Part shown: in pieces, positions 1-7,894 of the stretch
Layout of the letters: each line of letters begins with the position of its first letter
Position numbering within the stretch: position 1 is the first letter of the stretch
NCBI RefSeq assembly: GCF_035510375.1
Contig: NZ_DATKHG010000003.1
DNA from: Paenibacillus_I sp035510375
GTDB taxonomy: Bacteria; Bacillota; Bacilli; Paenibacillales; Paenibacillaceae
Length of the DNA: 64,000 bases
Direction: 5' to 3' (one strand)
The notes under the pieces: generated by a model
Database searches by the model: none
The model's input: the letters and a program-made list of their open reading frames with translations, nothing else
Told to the model about the DNA's origin: nothing
Program-made: the position numbers and the translations under genes

Positions 1-2
1 AA

Positions 3-470
3 GCGGGCAAAATATTGGCAATGTTCCTGCCGGGCTATCGGCTTCCCGGCGATCTGCATCGCTTGACCCGCCGTTCGCTCGGCGGCTATCTGACCGTTCC
101 GGTTGCGCTGGCCGGCCTCGCCGCAATACCCGGTTTGATCTGGATTCCGTACGGCTTCGGTTGGAGCGCGCTGGCACTGCCTTTGGCAGCGGGGGGTTGG
201 TCGTATATGCGGTATAGACAAACCGCATGGATGGCCGATGACGACCAGCTTGCGATCCGCTTCGGCAGCTTCAGTTCGCATCTCGCGCTCATCCCGAAAC
301 GGCGGGTGCAATGGCACGGCGCGTCCGTCTCTCCCTTTCAAACGCGCAGGAAACTGACGAACTTCAAGGTGGCGCTGGCGTCGGGACCGGGCCAAGCCGA
401 CTTGGGCATCCGCCACATGCCTCAGGAATCCGGCCGAGAGCTGACCGATTGGCTCCGGCGCAAGGACTGA
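3..470 (+). CDS. YdbT-like PH-domain membrane protein, C-terminal fragment
   Basis: The reading frame is open to the left edge, so this is the 3' end of a longer gene. About 155 residues remain. They start just before a hydrophobic region holding two membrane segments (around LTVPVALAGLAAIPGLIW and the next 20 residues). A soluble C-terminal domain follows, with basic residues around IPKRRVQWHG and ending in a WLRRKD tail. This layout, two helices and then a bacterial PH (bPH_2) domain with a conserved KRR-Q element, is that of the last repeat of B. subtilis YdbT-type proteins. Their function is unclear. The gene ends shortly before a bidirectional hairpin shared with the convergent hydrolase gene. 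The family call rests on the pattern of hydrophobic and basic segments and is moderately sure. Confidence 0.6.
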   Translation, partial: AGKILAMFLPGYRLPGDLHRLTRRSLGGYLTVPVALAGLAAIPGLIWIPYGFGWSALALPLAAGGWSYMRYRQTAWMADDDQLAIRFGSFSSHLALIPKRRVQWHGASVSPFQTRRKLTNFKVALASGPGQADLGIRHMPQESGRELTDWLRRKD

Positions 471-489
471 AGCAGTTCCGCGGCAAAGA

Positions 490-533
490 CAAAAAGGGTT
501 GCTTCCGTTTAGTTTCGGAAGCAACCTTTTTCC
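490..533. terminator. Bidirectional Rho-independent terminator
   Basis: A near-perfect stem (AAGGGTTGCTTCCG against CGGAAGCAACCTT) has an A run on its left and a T run on its right, so it can stop transcription from both convergent genes. The stop codon of the minus-strand hydrolase (TAA at 509-511) lies in its loop, so the last codons of that gene form one arm. Confidence 0.85.
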
Positions 534-1324
534 GCCTCACCGCGCCCTCCGACCGGCAGGCGCAAGCCCGTTTCCGCGAAACGGACGCCGTCCGGAAGTA
601 CGTAGTCGCGGGTCAGATCGATGTCGTGCGACATATGCGTGAACACCGTCCGCTTCGGTTGCACTTTCCCAAGCAGTTCCAGCGCTTCCTTCACGTCGTA
701 GACGGATCTTGTCTCGTAAGCGTAAGGCTCTTCAAAGAAGCTCGTGCCCAACACGAGCAGATCCAACCCGTGCAGGTGCGCTTTTTCCCGCTCGTTCAGC
801 CCAATCGAATCGGAGCAGTAAGCCCAGGCATAGCCCGTGTTCGCTTCCACGAAGCGATAGGCATAAGCGTAGCCGTTCTTGCCGTGGTTCACGCGCCAGG
901 CCGCGACCGACCAGCTTCCGATCGCCAACGGTCCGTCCGCCGGCCGAAAGTCGATATGCCGGTCCAGCCACGGAAAACGCTCGAGCACCGCCCCGATCAC
1001 CTCCGACGGCGCGTAAGCCTCGCCCTTGCGGCCGAGCCAGCGGCAGGCATCCGCCCATTCCACCAAGCCGCCGATGTGATCGAAGTGGGCATGGGTGATC
1101 AGCATCCGGTCGACGTTCCGCAGCCCCGCCGCTTCCATCTGCCTGCCCCAATCCGGGCCGCAATCGATCAGTGTCAATCCGCTGTCCCAATCCTCAAGCA
1201 GAACGGACGAGCGAAGCCGGCGGTTCACGCCGCCGCCGCGCGCCTCCTCGCACACGGCGCAGCCGCAATAAACCCGGGGGACGCCCATCGCGTCCCCGGT
1301 TCCCCAGAACGTTATCGCCGCCAT
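509..1324 (-). CDS. PhnP-like metallo-beta-lactamase-fold phosphodiesterase
   Basis: A 271-residue metal-dependent hydrolase of the metallo-beta-lactamase fold. The metal-binding motif HAHFDH is at residues 78-83, and a later HMSHD motif supplies further ligands. Before it lies GTGDAMGVPRVYCGCAVC (residues 8-25), matching the cysteine-rich N-terminus of PhnP, which opens cyclic ribose phosphodiesters in phosphonate breakdown. No phosphonate genes are nearby, so the substrate is unknown. The ATG at 1324 is preferred over an ORF extension to 1537, because that extension would lie over the upstream acetyltransferase. It starts 11 nt after that gene's stop, so the two are probably cotranscribed. 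Family call fairly sure, substrate not. Confidence 0.8.
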   Translation of the reverse strand: MAAITFWGTGDAMGVPRVYCGCAVCEEARGGGVNRRLRSSVLLEDWDSGLTLIDCGPDWGRQMEAAGLRNVDRMLITHAHFDHIGGLVEWADACRWLGRKGEAYAPSEVIGAVLERFPWLDRHIDFRPADGPLAIGSWSVAAWRVNHGKNGYAYAYRFVEANTGYAWAYCSDSIGLNEREKAHLHGLDLLVLGTSFFEEPYAYETRSVYDVKEALELLGKVQPKRTVFTHMSHDIDLTRDYVLPDGVRFAETGLRLPVGGRGEAEKGCFRN

Positions 1325-1335
1325 GCCGGACCCCG

Positions 1336-2010
1336 TCAGATCGGCAGCAGCGCGATCGAATCCCGGCCGCGCAGCCCGTCCATCATGGTCAGCCATGCTT
1401 GCGGCTTGTTCGGAAGAGCCGAATAATACCGCTCCAAATATGCCGTGACGAGAGAGGCCGGCAGTGAGTCCATCGATTCGTCCGCGGACAGGAAGCAAAG
1501 ATCCAGTTCCGTGACCGCCTTGCCTTCGTGGTCCCATGACGGATGCACATAATCGATGTCGAGCTTGCGGTAGCCGATATGGGACAGCACCTCGCGGCGA
1601 ACGAACGGATTCATCGGCGTCGCCCCGCCGAAGCCGTGATCGGTTTCCGTCGGATCGTAAATTTCGGCGAACATGCCGAGCGGTTGCGTCCCGCTCTCAC
1701 GGGCCATGCGCTGCAAATCCGCTTCCCGGTTCTTCATCAGAAACCGGCCGATGCCGAGACCGGCCCTGCCGATGATCGTGAAATCGGTAACGGCCACCCG
1801 CATATCGTCGAAATACCGGTATTCGGTCGCCCCTACAACCTCGCCGCCCAGGACGGCTGCGTGTACATGAATGCCCTCGTCCCGCAGCGGATCGGCCCAA
1901 AACTCATAAGCCAGCACTTCCTCCGGAGGAAACACCTCCTGCATAAGCCGGTGCATGCCGGCAAAAACAGGCTCGTCGATCGACCGGATACGTACATACT
2001 CCATCTTCAT
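1336..2010 (-). CDS. GNAT-family N-acetyltransferase
   Basis: A 224-residue protein that reads as a GNAT acetyltransferase, transferring acetyl from acetyl-CoA to an amine. The central strand-turn around VTDFTIIGRAGLGIGRFLM resembles the acetyl-CoA pyrophosphate loop (R-x-x-G-x-G). The N-terminal third (FPPEEVLAYEFW) is typical of uncharacterised Bacillales members. It is the middle gene of a three-gene minus-strand cluster: a second GNAT gene lies 36 nt upstream and the PhnP-like gene 11 nt downstream. A ribosome site (GGAGAGGAG) precedes the ATG. The substrate cannot be told from sequence. Confidence 0.75.
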   Translation of the reverse strand: MKMEYVRIRSIDEPVFAGMHRLMQEVFPPEEVLAYEFWADPLRDEGIHVHAAVLGGEVVGATEYRYFDDMRVAVTDFTIIGRAGLGIGRFLMKNREADLQRMARESGTQPLGMFAEIYDPTETDHGFGGATPMNPFVRREVLSHIGYRKLDIDYVHPSWDHEGKAVTELDLCFLSADESMDSLPASLVTAYLERYYSALPNKPQAWLTMMDGLRGRDSIALLPI

Positions 2011-2046
2011 AGCTGCTCCTCTCCTCCCTTTTCCTGACCTTTCATC

Positions 2047-2715
2047 TTACCGCTCCTCGAAAAAAGGGTTGCGCCATTCCATGACGGCCGCGCAATGACC
2101 GGATTCTTCATCCTTCAAATAGCCTTCTGCAATCCCCACAGGCACCCTACCGCACCGCAGCAGAAAGCCGATCACCGGATCGCGCCATTCGCCCTCCAGC
2201 ACCTTCCGCACATACTGCTCCGGCGTAGCCTCCGACTTGTGCAGATGATAATTCGGCATGCGCCCGCCTCCCAGCAGGCGCCGAAGTCCGAGATGCACGA
2301 CCGTTTCGTACATCGTCTGCATCAGCCATTTTCCGACGCCGGACTTGCGGAAAGCGGGTATGACGCTGATGTCCACCACATAAAGCGTATCCCCGTCCGG
2401 ATCGTGGTTGCGGATATAACCGTTATCGGTGACGGCTGCCCAGCTGTGGGCGCCGGCGAGCGTAATTCCGTCAACCAGCAGCCCGGTCATGGAACCGATC
2501 AGCCGCCCTTCCGCCTCCGCGCAGATCGCCCCTTCGGGAAAACGCGCGACATGCTCCGCGAGCTGCTCCTCTTTCCACCACAATTCGGCTGGAAAAGGCG
2601 GCGGAAAGCTCTCCTGCTGGATGGCGGTCATCTGCCGGAAATCGGACGTCCCGTAGCGGCGGATCGTCATTTTTAACGGCTTGCCGTCCTTGAATATGTA
2701 CAGCTCTTTGCGCAC
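2047..2715 (-). CDS. GNAT-family N-acetyltransferase
   Basis: A 222-residue acetyltransferase of the GNAT fold. Motif A is clear: VVDISVIPAFRKSGVGKWLM, with the R-x-x-G-x-G acetyl-CoA loop. The rest resembles stand-alone bacterial GNATs of unknown substrate; the region after motif A (LLGGGRMPNYHLHK) is less common. It is probably first in an operon with the next GNAT gene and the PhnP-like gene. A good ribosome site (AAAGGAGGGATG) precedes the start. The two GNATs in a row share little sequence apart from the fold, so they look like separate acquisitions, not a recent duplication. Confidence 0.8.
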   Translation of the reverse strand: MRKELYIFKDGKPLKMTIRRYGTSDFRQMTAIQQESFPPPFPAELWWKEEQLAEHVARFPEGAICAEAEGRLIGSMTGLLVDGITLAGAHSWAAVTDNGYIRNHDPDGDTLYVVDISVIPAFRKSGVGKWLMQTMYETVVHLGLRRLLGGGRMPNYHLHKSEATPEQYVRKVLEGEWRDPVIGFLLRCGRVPVGIAEGYLKDEESGHCAAVMEWRNPFFEER

Positions 2716-2837
2716 AACATCCCTCCTTTTTCTTGAACAGCTCCCTGCCCGCGTCGCTTGATCAATAGTTTCCGACTTCCATATTTCCGCGCGGACTCTC
2801 GCTCGATGGGAATCGGCTGAAACGGCCCTCGGCCGGA

Positions 2838-4205
2838 TCAGCTGTTTTTTTTCGGAAATTGCAGCGCGATCGTCGTTCCTTTGTCCAATTTGCTGAACAC
2901 GTCGATATGGCCGTCGTGAAGATCCACGATCCGCTTCGCGATCGACAAGCCCAGGCCGACGCCGCCGGTCGCACGGCTGCGGGCGCCGTCCACACGGAAG
3001 AAACGCTCGAAGAGGTTCGGGATCTCATGCTCGGGAATCCCGATCCCGTTATCCTTGACCAGAATCCGAATCATATTCCGCGTCTGGCTGATCGTGATAT
3101 CGATCGGGTCTTTGCTGTACTTGATCGCATTATCGATCAGAATGACCATGAGCTGGCGAATTTTGTCCTTGTCGGCGGTCATCCGGATCCCGTTGCCGTC
3201 GACAGAATCGGCATGGACGCGGATCGTGCGGTGGAACGTCGTGTGCAGCATCGACGCCAGCTCGTCCGACAGCTGCATCACGTCGAAGGTTTCGAGCCTG
3301 AGCCAATCCTCCTGCTCCGCTTCGGCCAGCGTCAGCATCGACTTGATCAGCTTCTGCAGCCGTTCCGATTCCTTCGAGATCGCCTCAATCGCCTCGTCGC
3401 GGACGGTGGAATCGTTTCGCCCCCACCGCTTCAGCATATTGGCGTAGCTGCTGATGACCGTAAGCGGCGTTTTCAGCTCATGCGAAGCGTCGGCGACGAA
3501 CGCCTTCTGGCTCGCAAACGTGCGGTCCAGCCGTTCGATCATCTGGTTGAACGCGCGTATAAGCTGCAGCAGCTCGGCGGATTCTTCCTTGCCTTTCAAT
3601 TCGATTTTGCGCAGCTTGCCGCTCCGGTCGATTTCCCGCATCGTCTGCACCATCGTCTGGATCGGCGCGGTCAGCTTCGAGGTGAACCAATACGTGCCGA
3701 ATATCGCGAAAAAGACGGCGCCGAGACTCGTCACCGACAGCGCGGCGACCAGCACCTGCAAATACGTGTCCAGCAAGGTCAGCTTCCGGGTGATCTCCAG
3801 CATGCCGATCACTTCCATGCCGCTGTACAGCGGCACTTTCATATAAAGCACCCGCATGCCGCCGATATTCGTCATGCCCGACTCGTGAACGCGGCTGAAG
3901 ACGATCGGCCTGTTCAGGAGATCCTCGTCGGAGCCTTCCGCGTTGACGATGCGTCCCCGCACGTCCACGATCCTTATCGCCTCGTTGATATTGTAATAAT
4001 CGCTGAGCAGCCCCGGTTCGGCCATTCGCGCCGCCGAATTGACCTTCGCGTTCTCGAGCAGCAGGGTCACCTTGTTGCGAAGCAGCTGCTCCTCGCTGCC
4101 GGTCGAAATTTTAATGACGAAAAAATAGACGAAAATATTAAAAAGGATCAATATAAAGATCAACCAGAATATCGTGAAAAACGTGAATCGTTTGCGAAGC
4201 GTCAT
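2838..4205 (-). CDS. Sensor histidine kinase, ArlS/YkoH type
   Basis: A 455-residue membrane histidine kinase. It has a first transmembrane helix at about 8-32, an extracytoplasmic sensor of about 110 residues, a second helix at about 148-172 and a HAMP linker. A HisKA domain follows with the phospho-acceptor in DASHELKTPLTVI, then an HATPase_c domain with the N box (LIDNAIKYS), G1 (DNGIGIP), F box (FERFF) and G2 (GVGLGLSIAK). All catalytic motifs are intact. Its start overlaps the stop of the upstream response regulator by 4 nt (ATGA), so the pair is translationally coupled. Size and layout fit ArlS/YkoH-type sensors; the signal is unknown. Confidence 0.92.
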   Translation of the reverse strand: MTLRKRFTFFTIFWLIFILILFNIFVYFFVIKISTGSEEQLLRNKVTLLLENAKVNSAARMAEPGLLSDYYNINEAIRIVDVRGRIVNAEGSDEDLLNRPIVFSRVHESGMTNIGGMRVLYMKVPLYSGMEVIGMLEITRKLTLLDTYLQVLVAALSVTSLGAVFFAIFGTYWFTSKLTAPIQTMVQTMREIDRSGKLRKIELKGKEESAELLQLIRAFNQMIERLDRTFASQKAFVADASHELKTPLTVISSYANMLKRWGRNDSTVRDEAIEAISKESERLQKLIKSMLTLAEAEQEDWLRLETFDVMQLSDELASMLHTTFHRTIRVHADSVDGNGIRMTADKDKIRQLMVILIDNAIKYSKDPIDITISQTRNMIRILVKDNGIGIPEHEIPNLFERFFRVDGARSRATGGVGLGLSIAKRIVDLHDGHIDVFSKLDKGTTIALQFPKKNS

Positions 4206-4900
4206 GCGTCGGGCTCCTTAAGCACATATCCGACGCCGCGAATCGTATGAATGAGCTTGTACCGGAAGCCGCGGTCGATTTTTTGCCGCAGATAACGGAT
4301 GTACACGTCGACCAGATTCGTCTCGCCGATGAAATCGTAGCCCCATACGTCGGACAAAATCTCCTCGCGCGTCTTCTCACGGTTTTTGTTCTCAGCCAAA
4401 TAGACGAGCAGATCGAACTCGCGCGGCGTCAGCTCGATCACCAGCTCCTTGCGGAACACCTTGCGCGAGCGCAGCTCGATCGTGAGGTCGGCGGCGCGCA
4501 GCATGTCCGAGCCTTCCGTCTCCTTGGAAGCCTGCTGGAAGATGCGCAGCAGGTTTCTGACCCGGGCGAGCAGCTCTTCCATCGCGAAAGGCTTCGTAAT
4601 GTAATCGTTCGCACCCGTCTCGAAGCCGCTTACCTTATCGGGCACCGTATCCCGGGCCGTCAGCAGAACGACCGGAATCGGGCTGCCCGCGCTGCGCAGA
4701 CGGCGCAGCACCTCAATGCCGTTCAGCCCGGGAAGCATCACATCCAGCAGCACCAGATCCCACTCGCCCGACTGGGCCATTTCAAGTCCGGTCCGGCCGT
4801 CTTCCGCCCGTCCGACGGTGTAGCCTTCATGCTCCAGCTCCAATTGGAGGATGCGCGCGATTCCTTCTTCGTCTTCGACGATCAATAGTCTCTCGTTCAT
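4202..4900 (-). CDS. OmpR-family response regulator, ArlR type
   Basis: A 232-residue transcription factor. The receiver domain covers residues 1-120 with the acidic pair in VEDEE, the phospho-accepting D53 (LLDVMLPG) and the conserved K103 (ITKPF). A winged-helix DNA-binding domain follows (LTPREFDLLVYLAENKN, then IHTIRGVGYVL). It is the first gene of a two-gene operon with the downstream sensor kinase, overlapping it by 4 nt. The upstream 130 nt is AT-rich for this genome and should hold the promoter, but no convincing -35/-10 pair stood out. Regulated genes are unknown; the adjacent ChrA gene is separated by a terminator. Confidence 0.93.
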   Translation of the reverse strand: MNERLLIVEDEEGIARILQLELEHEGYTVGRAEDGRTGLEMAQSGEWDLVLLDVMLPGLNGIEVLRRLRSAGSPIPVVLLTARDTVPDKVSGFETGANDYITKPFAMEELLARVRNLLRIFQQASKETEGSDMLRAADLTIELRSRKVFRKELVIELTPREFDLLVYLAENKNREKTREEILSDVWGYDFIGETNLVDVYIRYLRQKIDRGFRYKLIHTIRGVGYVLKEPDA

Positions 4901-4995
4901 GATGTACCCACTCCTTAAGACCTGTCAGCGGCCGGATAGTCGATACGCTATCGCAAATTTCAACTTATTCAGTTACTTACAACTACCTTATATCG

Positions 4996-5035
4996 TACAA
5001 AAACATAGACCGCAAAAGCAAACAAGCTTTTACGG
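4996..5035 (-). terminator. Rho-independent terminator of the chrA operon
   Basis: Stem CCGTAAAAGC / GCTTTTGCGG (one mismatch) with a six-base loop, followed on the minus strand by TCTATGTTTTTG. The TAA stop codon of chrA is part of the 5' arm. Confidence 0.7.
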
Positions 5036-6244
5036 CCACAGCAGCCGGCCGATGAGCGCCGACAGCGCCACCGCCAGCCAGGGCGGCTGCTTCCAGAAGT
5101 GAAGGAAGGCAAATACGCCCAGTACAAAAGCAAAATCCGTCGCGGTACGGACCGTTCCGGTCCACACCGGGTCGTACAAGGCGGCCAGCAATAATCCGAC
5201 CACGCCGGCGTTCACGCCGTTCAGCGCGCCCCGGACGCGGCGGTCTCCGCGCAACGCGTTCCAGAACGGCATCGCGCCGGCAAGCAGCAGGAACGAAGGT
5301 ATGAAAATGGCCGTCAACGCCAGCGCCGCCAGCAGGGCGCCGTTCCAGCCCGGCGCGGAAACGCCGCCGATGAACGCGGCGATCGAAAACAGCGGGCCCG
5401 GCATCGCCTGAACCGCCCCATACCCCGCCATCATCGTATCGGCCGTAATGCCCGAAACGCCGCGGTCCACGATCTCGCCTTCCAGCATCGGCAGGACGAC
5501 ATGTCCGCCGCCGAAGACGAGCGAGCCCGCGCGGTAATGGCTGTCGGCGAGCGCCAGAGCCGTCGAATCGGGGTATTGCCGCGCCGCCGCGGGAAGAAGG
5601 GCGAGCAGCGCCAGGAAAACGGCGAACAAGGCCAGCGCCGTCCGGCGCTTGAGCGGTTGGCGTTCGTCCGGCGACGGCTTCTCTTCCTCCGCGACGACAG
5701 GCTTCAGAAGCGCGAGGCCGGCCAGCGCACACAGCACAAGCGGGACAAGCTGGCCTGCCGGTCCCGGCACGAGTACCGCCCAGCAGGCTGCGGAGAACGC
5801 CAGCGCGGCCCGCGGCCGGTCGGGCGCGAGCGTGCGGCCCATGCTCCAGACCGCCTGCGCGACGACCGCGACGGCGACCAGCTTCAAGCCGTGCAGCCAG
5901 CCGGCGTCGCCGACATCGGCGCCCGCCGCTCCAAGCCAAATGGCGAACAGCGCCATCAGCAGCGCCGACGGCAGCGTAAAGCCGAGCCAGCCGGCCAGCG
6001 CGCCGACGATGCCTGCCCGGCGCATGCCGATCGCCATGCCGAGCTGGCTGCTGGCAGGCCCCGGCAAAAATTGACATAATGCCGTCAGATCGGCAAATGT
6101 CCGATCGTCGAGCCACTTTTTCCGCATCACATACTCCTGCCGAAAATAGCCGACATGCGCGACGGGTCCGCCGAATGAGGTAAGCCCCAACTTCAGCGCC
6201 GTCATAAAAACGTCCCATATTCCGCCGGATTTAACTCCGCCCAC
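5030..6244 (-). CDS. chrA: ChrA-family chromate transporter
   Basis: A 404-residue integral membrane protein with two homologous CHR halves. The first carries the signature LTSFGGPVAHVGYF, the second the matching LVFGGGHVVLPMLEGE, and a highly hydrophobic Ala/Leu-rich body of about ten helices surrounds them. Long ChrA proteins of this type export chromate, and some members may move other anions. The start is a GTG at 6244, preceded by AAGGTGAT. It lies 6 nt after the stop of the ABC-F gene, so both are probably on one transcript. No chrB-type regulator is present. Family membership is very clear; actual chromate resistance is inferred. Confidence 0.9.
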   Translation of the reverse strand: MGGVKSGGIWDVFMTALKLGLTSFGGPVAHVGYFRQEYVMRKKWLDDRTFADLTALCQFLPGPASSQLGMAIGMRRAGIVGALAGWLGFTLPSALLMALFAIWLGAAGADVGDAGWLHGLKLVAVAVVAQAVWSMGRTLAPDRPRAALAFSAACWAVLVPGPAGQLVPLVLCALAGLALLKPVVAEEEKPSPDERQPLKRRTALALFAVFLALLALLPAAARQYPDSTALALADSHYRAGSLVFGGGHVVLPMLEGEIVDRGVSGITADTMMAGYGAVQAMPGPLFSIAAFIGGVSAPGWNGALLAALALTAIFIPSFLLLAGAMPFWNALRGDRRVRGALNGVNAGVVGLLLAALYDPVWTGTVRTATDFAFVLGVFAFLHFWKQPPWLAVALSALIGRLLWP

Positions 6245-6250
6245 CCGCCA

Positions 6251-7807
6251 TCACCTTCCGCTTTGCATCGACCAGGACTCGACGTCCCAGATTTTCGTCA
6301 CCCAATCTTCGTAAAAATCCGGTTCGTGCGAGACGAGGAGAATCGTGCCTTTGTACTCCTGCAGCGCGCGCCTCAGCTCCGCCTTCGCCACGACGTCCAG
6401 ATGGTTCGTCGGCTCGTCGAACAGAATCCAGTTGCTCTCGCGCAGCATCAGCTTGCACAGCCGCACCTTGGCCTGCTCGCCGCCGCTCAGCTGGTTCAGG
6501 TTGCGGGTAATATGCTCGTTCTTGAGTCCGCATCTGGCCAGCGCGGCGCGCACCTCATGCTGGTTCATCGATGAGAACTCGTTCCACACGTCGTCCAGCG
6601 GTGTCATCGCCTGTGCCTTCACTTCCTGCTCGAAGTAAGCCGGATGCAAATAATCGCCGCGATACGTCGTGCCGTCGAGCGGCTGGATTTTGCCGAGCAC
6701 CGTCTTGAGCAGCGTGGACTTGCCTACGCCGTTCATGCCGACGACGGCGATTTTGTCGTTGCGCTCGATCAGCACGTCCATGGCCGGCAGCAGCGGCCGG
6801 TCGTAGCCGATGACGAGGCCTTTGGCCTCGAATACCGTCTTGCCGCTCGTGCGCGCTTCCTTGAAGCGGAACGTCGGCTTCTGCGCTTCCTCCGGCCGGT
6901 CGATCCGCTCCAGCCGGTCGAGCTGCTTCTCGCGGCTCTTCGCGCGGCCGGACGTCGAATACCGGGCTTTGTTCCGCTGGATGAAGTCCTCCTGCTTCTT
7001 GATGAATTCCTGCTGCTTCTCGTAAGCGTCGATATGCTGCGTCTTGTTCATATCCGCCATCTGCAGAAACTTCTCGTAGTTCGCGGAATAGCGGGTCAGC
7101 TTCGCGAACTCGAGATGGTAAATGACGTCGACGACGTCGTTCATGAATCCGGTATCGTGCGAGATGAGGACGAAGGCGTACGGATAATTTTTCAAATAGT
7201 TCGTCAGCCAGGCGATATGCTCTTCATCCAGATAGTTCGTCGGCTCGTCAAGCAGCAGGACCGTCGGCTTCTCGAGAAGCAGCTTGGCTAGCAGCACCTT
7301 CGTGCGCTGGCCCCCGCTCAGCGCGGCGACGTCGCGTTCGAGCCCGATCGCATTCAGGCCGAGGCCGTTGGCCATCTCCTCCACCTTCACGTCGATCAGG
7401 TAGAAATCGCCGATTTCCAGCGCTTCCTGGATCTCGCCCATCCGCTCCAGCAGCTGCTCAAGCGTATCGGGATCGGCATCGGCCATCTGCATGGCGATGT
7501 CGTTCATTTCCTGCTCCAGCTCGAGCAGCGGCAGGAAAGCGTCCTTCAGCACGTCGCGAATCGTCTGGCCCGGCGTCAGCTTCGTATGCTGGTCCAAATA
7601 ACCGTACCGCACCTTCGGTGTCCACTCCACCTTGCCGTTATCCTTCAGCTGTTTGCCCGTCAATATATTCATCAGCGTCGACTTTCCCGCGCCGTTCGCG
7701 CCGACCAGGCCCACATGCTCGCCTGCCAGCAGCCGGAACGAAACGTTCTTGAACAACGTCCGATCTCCAAAATTATGCGAAAGCTCCTCAACCGTTAATA
7801 AACTCAT
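6251..7807 (-). CDS. ABC-F ribosome-associated ATPase, YfmM-like
   Basis: A 518-residue soluble ATPase with two ABC domains and no membrane segment. Walker A motifs are GANGAGKST and GMNGVGKST, signatures LSGGQRTK and LSGGEQAK, and Walker B ends in DEPTNYLD and DEPTNHLD. The basic interdomain linker is rich in Arg and Lys. ABC-F proteins act at the ribosomal E site in translation or give antibiotic target protection. The opening MSLLTVEELSHNFGD and the 518-residue length agree with what I recall of B. subtilis YfmM. The ATG at 7807 is chosen over an upstream extension because TTGGAG sits 8 nt before it. chrA follows 6 nt downstream. Confidence 0.88.
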   Translation of the reverse strand: MSLLTVEELSHNFGDRTLFKNVSFRLLAGEHVGLVGANGAGKSTLMNILTGKQLKDNGKVEWTPKVRYGYLDQHTKLTPGQTIRDVLKDAFLPLLELEQEMNDIAMQMADADPDTLEQLLERMGEIQEALEIGDFYLIDVKVEEMANGLGLNAIGLERDVAALSGGQRTKVLLAKLLLEKPTVLLLDEPTNYLDEEHIAWLTNYLKNYPYAFVLISHDTGFMNDVVDVIYHLEFAKLTRYSANYEKFLQMADMNKTQHIDAYEKQQEFIKKQEDFIQRNKARYSTSGRAKSREKQLDRLERIDRPEEAQKPTFRFKEARTSGKTVFEAKGLVIGYDRPLLPAMDVLIERNDKIAVVGMNGVGKSTLLKTVLGKIQPLDGTTYRGDYLHPAYFEQEVKAQAMTPLDDVWNEFSSMNQHEVRAALARCGLKNEHITRNLNQLSGGEQAKVRLCKLMLRESNWILFDEPTNHLDVVAKAELRRALQEYKGTILLVSHEPDFYEDWVTKIWDVESWSMQSGR

Positions 7808-7894
7808 TTCTCCGGCTCCAATCCTTCTCGTGTGTTCGGGCGGACTTCGCCGCCGCACAACATTGTACCATATGTGCCGAAAAAATTCGTCCGT

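Noticed and set aside
2859..4250. 463-codon plus-strand ORF
   Set aside because: Antisense to the histidine kinase, which has all catalytic motifs.
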